Shown here: positions 53,311 through 53,487 of the stretch, one piece after another
Numbering within the stretch: position 1 is the first letter of the stretch
Layout of the letters: every line of letters starts with the position of its first letter
NCBI GenBank assembly: GCA_937951625.1
Contig: CALFBP010000030.1
Coordinates: 1-53,487 of the forward strand
Direction of reading: 5' to 3'
Origin: an uncultured Thermoguttaceae bacterium
GTDB lineage: Bacteria; Planctomycetota; Planctomycetia; Pirellulales; Thermoguttaceae
DNA: 53,487 bases
Program-made: the position numbers and the translations under genes
The notes under the pieces: generated by a model
Seen by the model: the letters and a program-made list of their open reading frames with translations, nothing else
Database searches by the model: none
Told to the model about the DNA's origin: nothing

Positions 53311-53487
53311 TCACGGCTCTGCCTGCGGATTCGGAGCCATCGCCGAAGCCTCGGCCGTCGAAGGCGGCAAGTCGCTTCGCCGTGCGGAAAGCAGCCGTGC
53401 GGTGACGACCACGTATTGCCAACCCCAAATCACGGCGACCATCAGACTGATCGCCGCCGCCGGGACCGCAAGGCTCGCGTTTTTACC
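53311..53487 (-). CDS. C-terminal fragment of a membrane protein, cut by the window end
   Basis: Fifty-eight codons plus a TGA read open to the window edge in one frame on the minus strand. The peptide has a clear hydrophobic helix (AVPAAAISLMVAVIWGWQYV) followed by VVVTARLLSARRSDLP and a Pro/Ala/Glu-rich tail, a typical cytoplasmic end of a membrane protein. The terminator-like hairpin just after the stop supports this frame. The family cannot be named from the fragment. Confidence 0.65.
   Translation of the reverse strand, partial: GKNASLAVPAAAISLMVAVIWGWQYVVVTARLLSARRSDLPPSTAEASAMAPNPQAEP

Noticed and set aside
53117-53428. 103-codon minus-strand frame at the window end
   Set aside because: It conflicts with the in-frame membrane-protein C-terminus at 53311-53487, which has a hydrophobic helix and a terminator-like hairpin after its stop.

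Overview
The window looks like chromosomal DNA of a GC-rich planctomycete, probably of the Pirellulales/Thermoguttaceae type. The basis is inference from gene content: Tat-exported Gfo/Idh/MocA oxidoreductase and sugar-isomerase proteins, two neutral-ceramidase-family proteins, a large GH78 rhamnosidase beside RhaA and RhaT, GTG and TTG starts, and several planctomycete-style proteins of unknown function. No rRNA, phage, plasmid, complete transposon or CRISPR array was seen. There is one tRNA (CAU anticodon).

Layout. 0-2.1 kb (minus): a secreted aromatic/proline-rich protein, a lipoprotein and SurE nucleotidase. 2.1-2.9 kb: gene-free DNA with a candidate structured RNA, then tRNA-Met. 3.3-8.7 kb (plus): a TetR/CecR-type repressor with a palindromic operator, an HlyD-type adaptor, an ABC ATPase and two MacB/FtsX-type permeases, forming an efflux operon. 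9-10.7 kb: glutamine synthetase behind a near-perfect sigma-54 promoter and an NtrC-like enhancer, followed by a REP-like hairpin. 10.8-17.4 kb: an XRE regulator, a PolB-like 3'-5' exonuclease, peptidase T, a GT2 glycosyltransferase, an unusual DNA-binding protein with helix-hairpin-helix modules and an HTH, and UppP.

17.8-29.8 kb (plus): a carbohydrate locus with L-rhamnose isomerase, L-rhamnose/H+ symporter, an NCS1-like permease, GH78 alpha-L-rhamnosidase, a DapA-family aldolase/lyase, and two Tat-exported proteins (sugar isomerase/epimerase and Gfo/Idh/MocA). Rhamnulokinase and rhamnulose-1-phosphate aldolase are absent here. A Tat-exported ceramidase-family hydrolase faces this locus. 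31.9-34.4 kb: chorismate synthase translationally coupled to a membrane-anchored protein.

34.6-46.3 kb (minus): a Wzx/Wzy-type surface polysaccharide cluster with flippase, polymerase, two GT4 glycosyltransferases, a GNAT acyltransferase, a methyltransferase, an initiating sugar-phosphate transferase and a DegT-type aminotransferase. The aminotransferase overlaps a complete heterodimeric 2-oxoacid-dehydrogenase E1 alpha/beta pair with no E2 or E3. This pair is the most interesting item. It may transfer a two-carbon unit onto a keto sugar, giving a branched-chain sugar in a cell-surface glycan, rather than feeding central metabolism. The housekeeping homodimeric pyruvate dehydrogenase E1 (AceE) lies just upstream at 47-49.7 kb. 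The window closes with a second ceramidase-family protein, a multi-pass GT-C-like membrane protein overlapping it tail to tail, and the C-terminus of another membrane protein cut by the window edge.

All statements come from reading the sequence by eye. Family assignments rest on remembered motifs, not searches.
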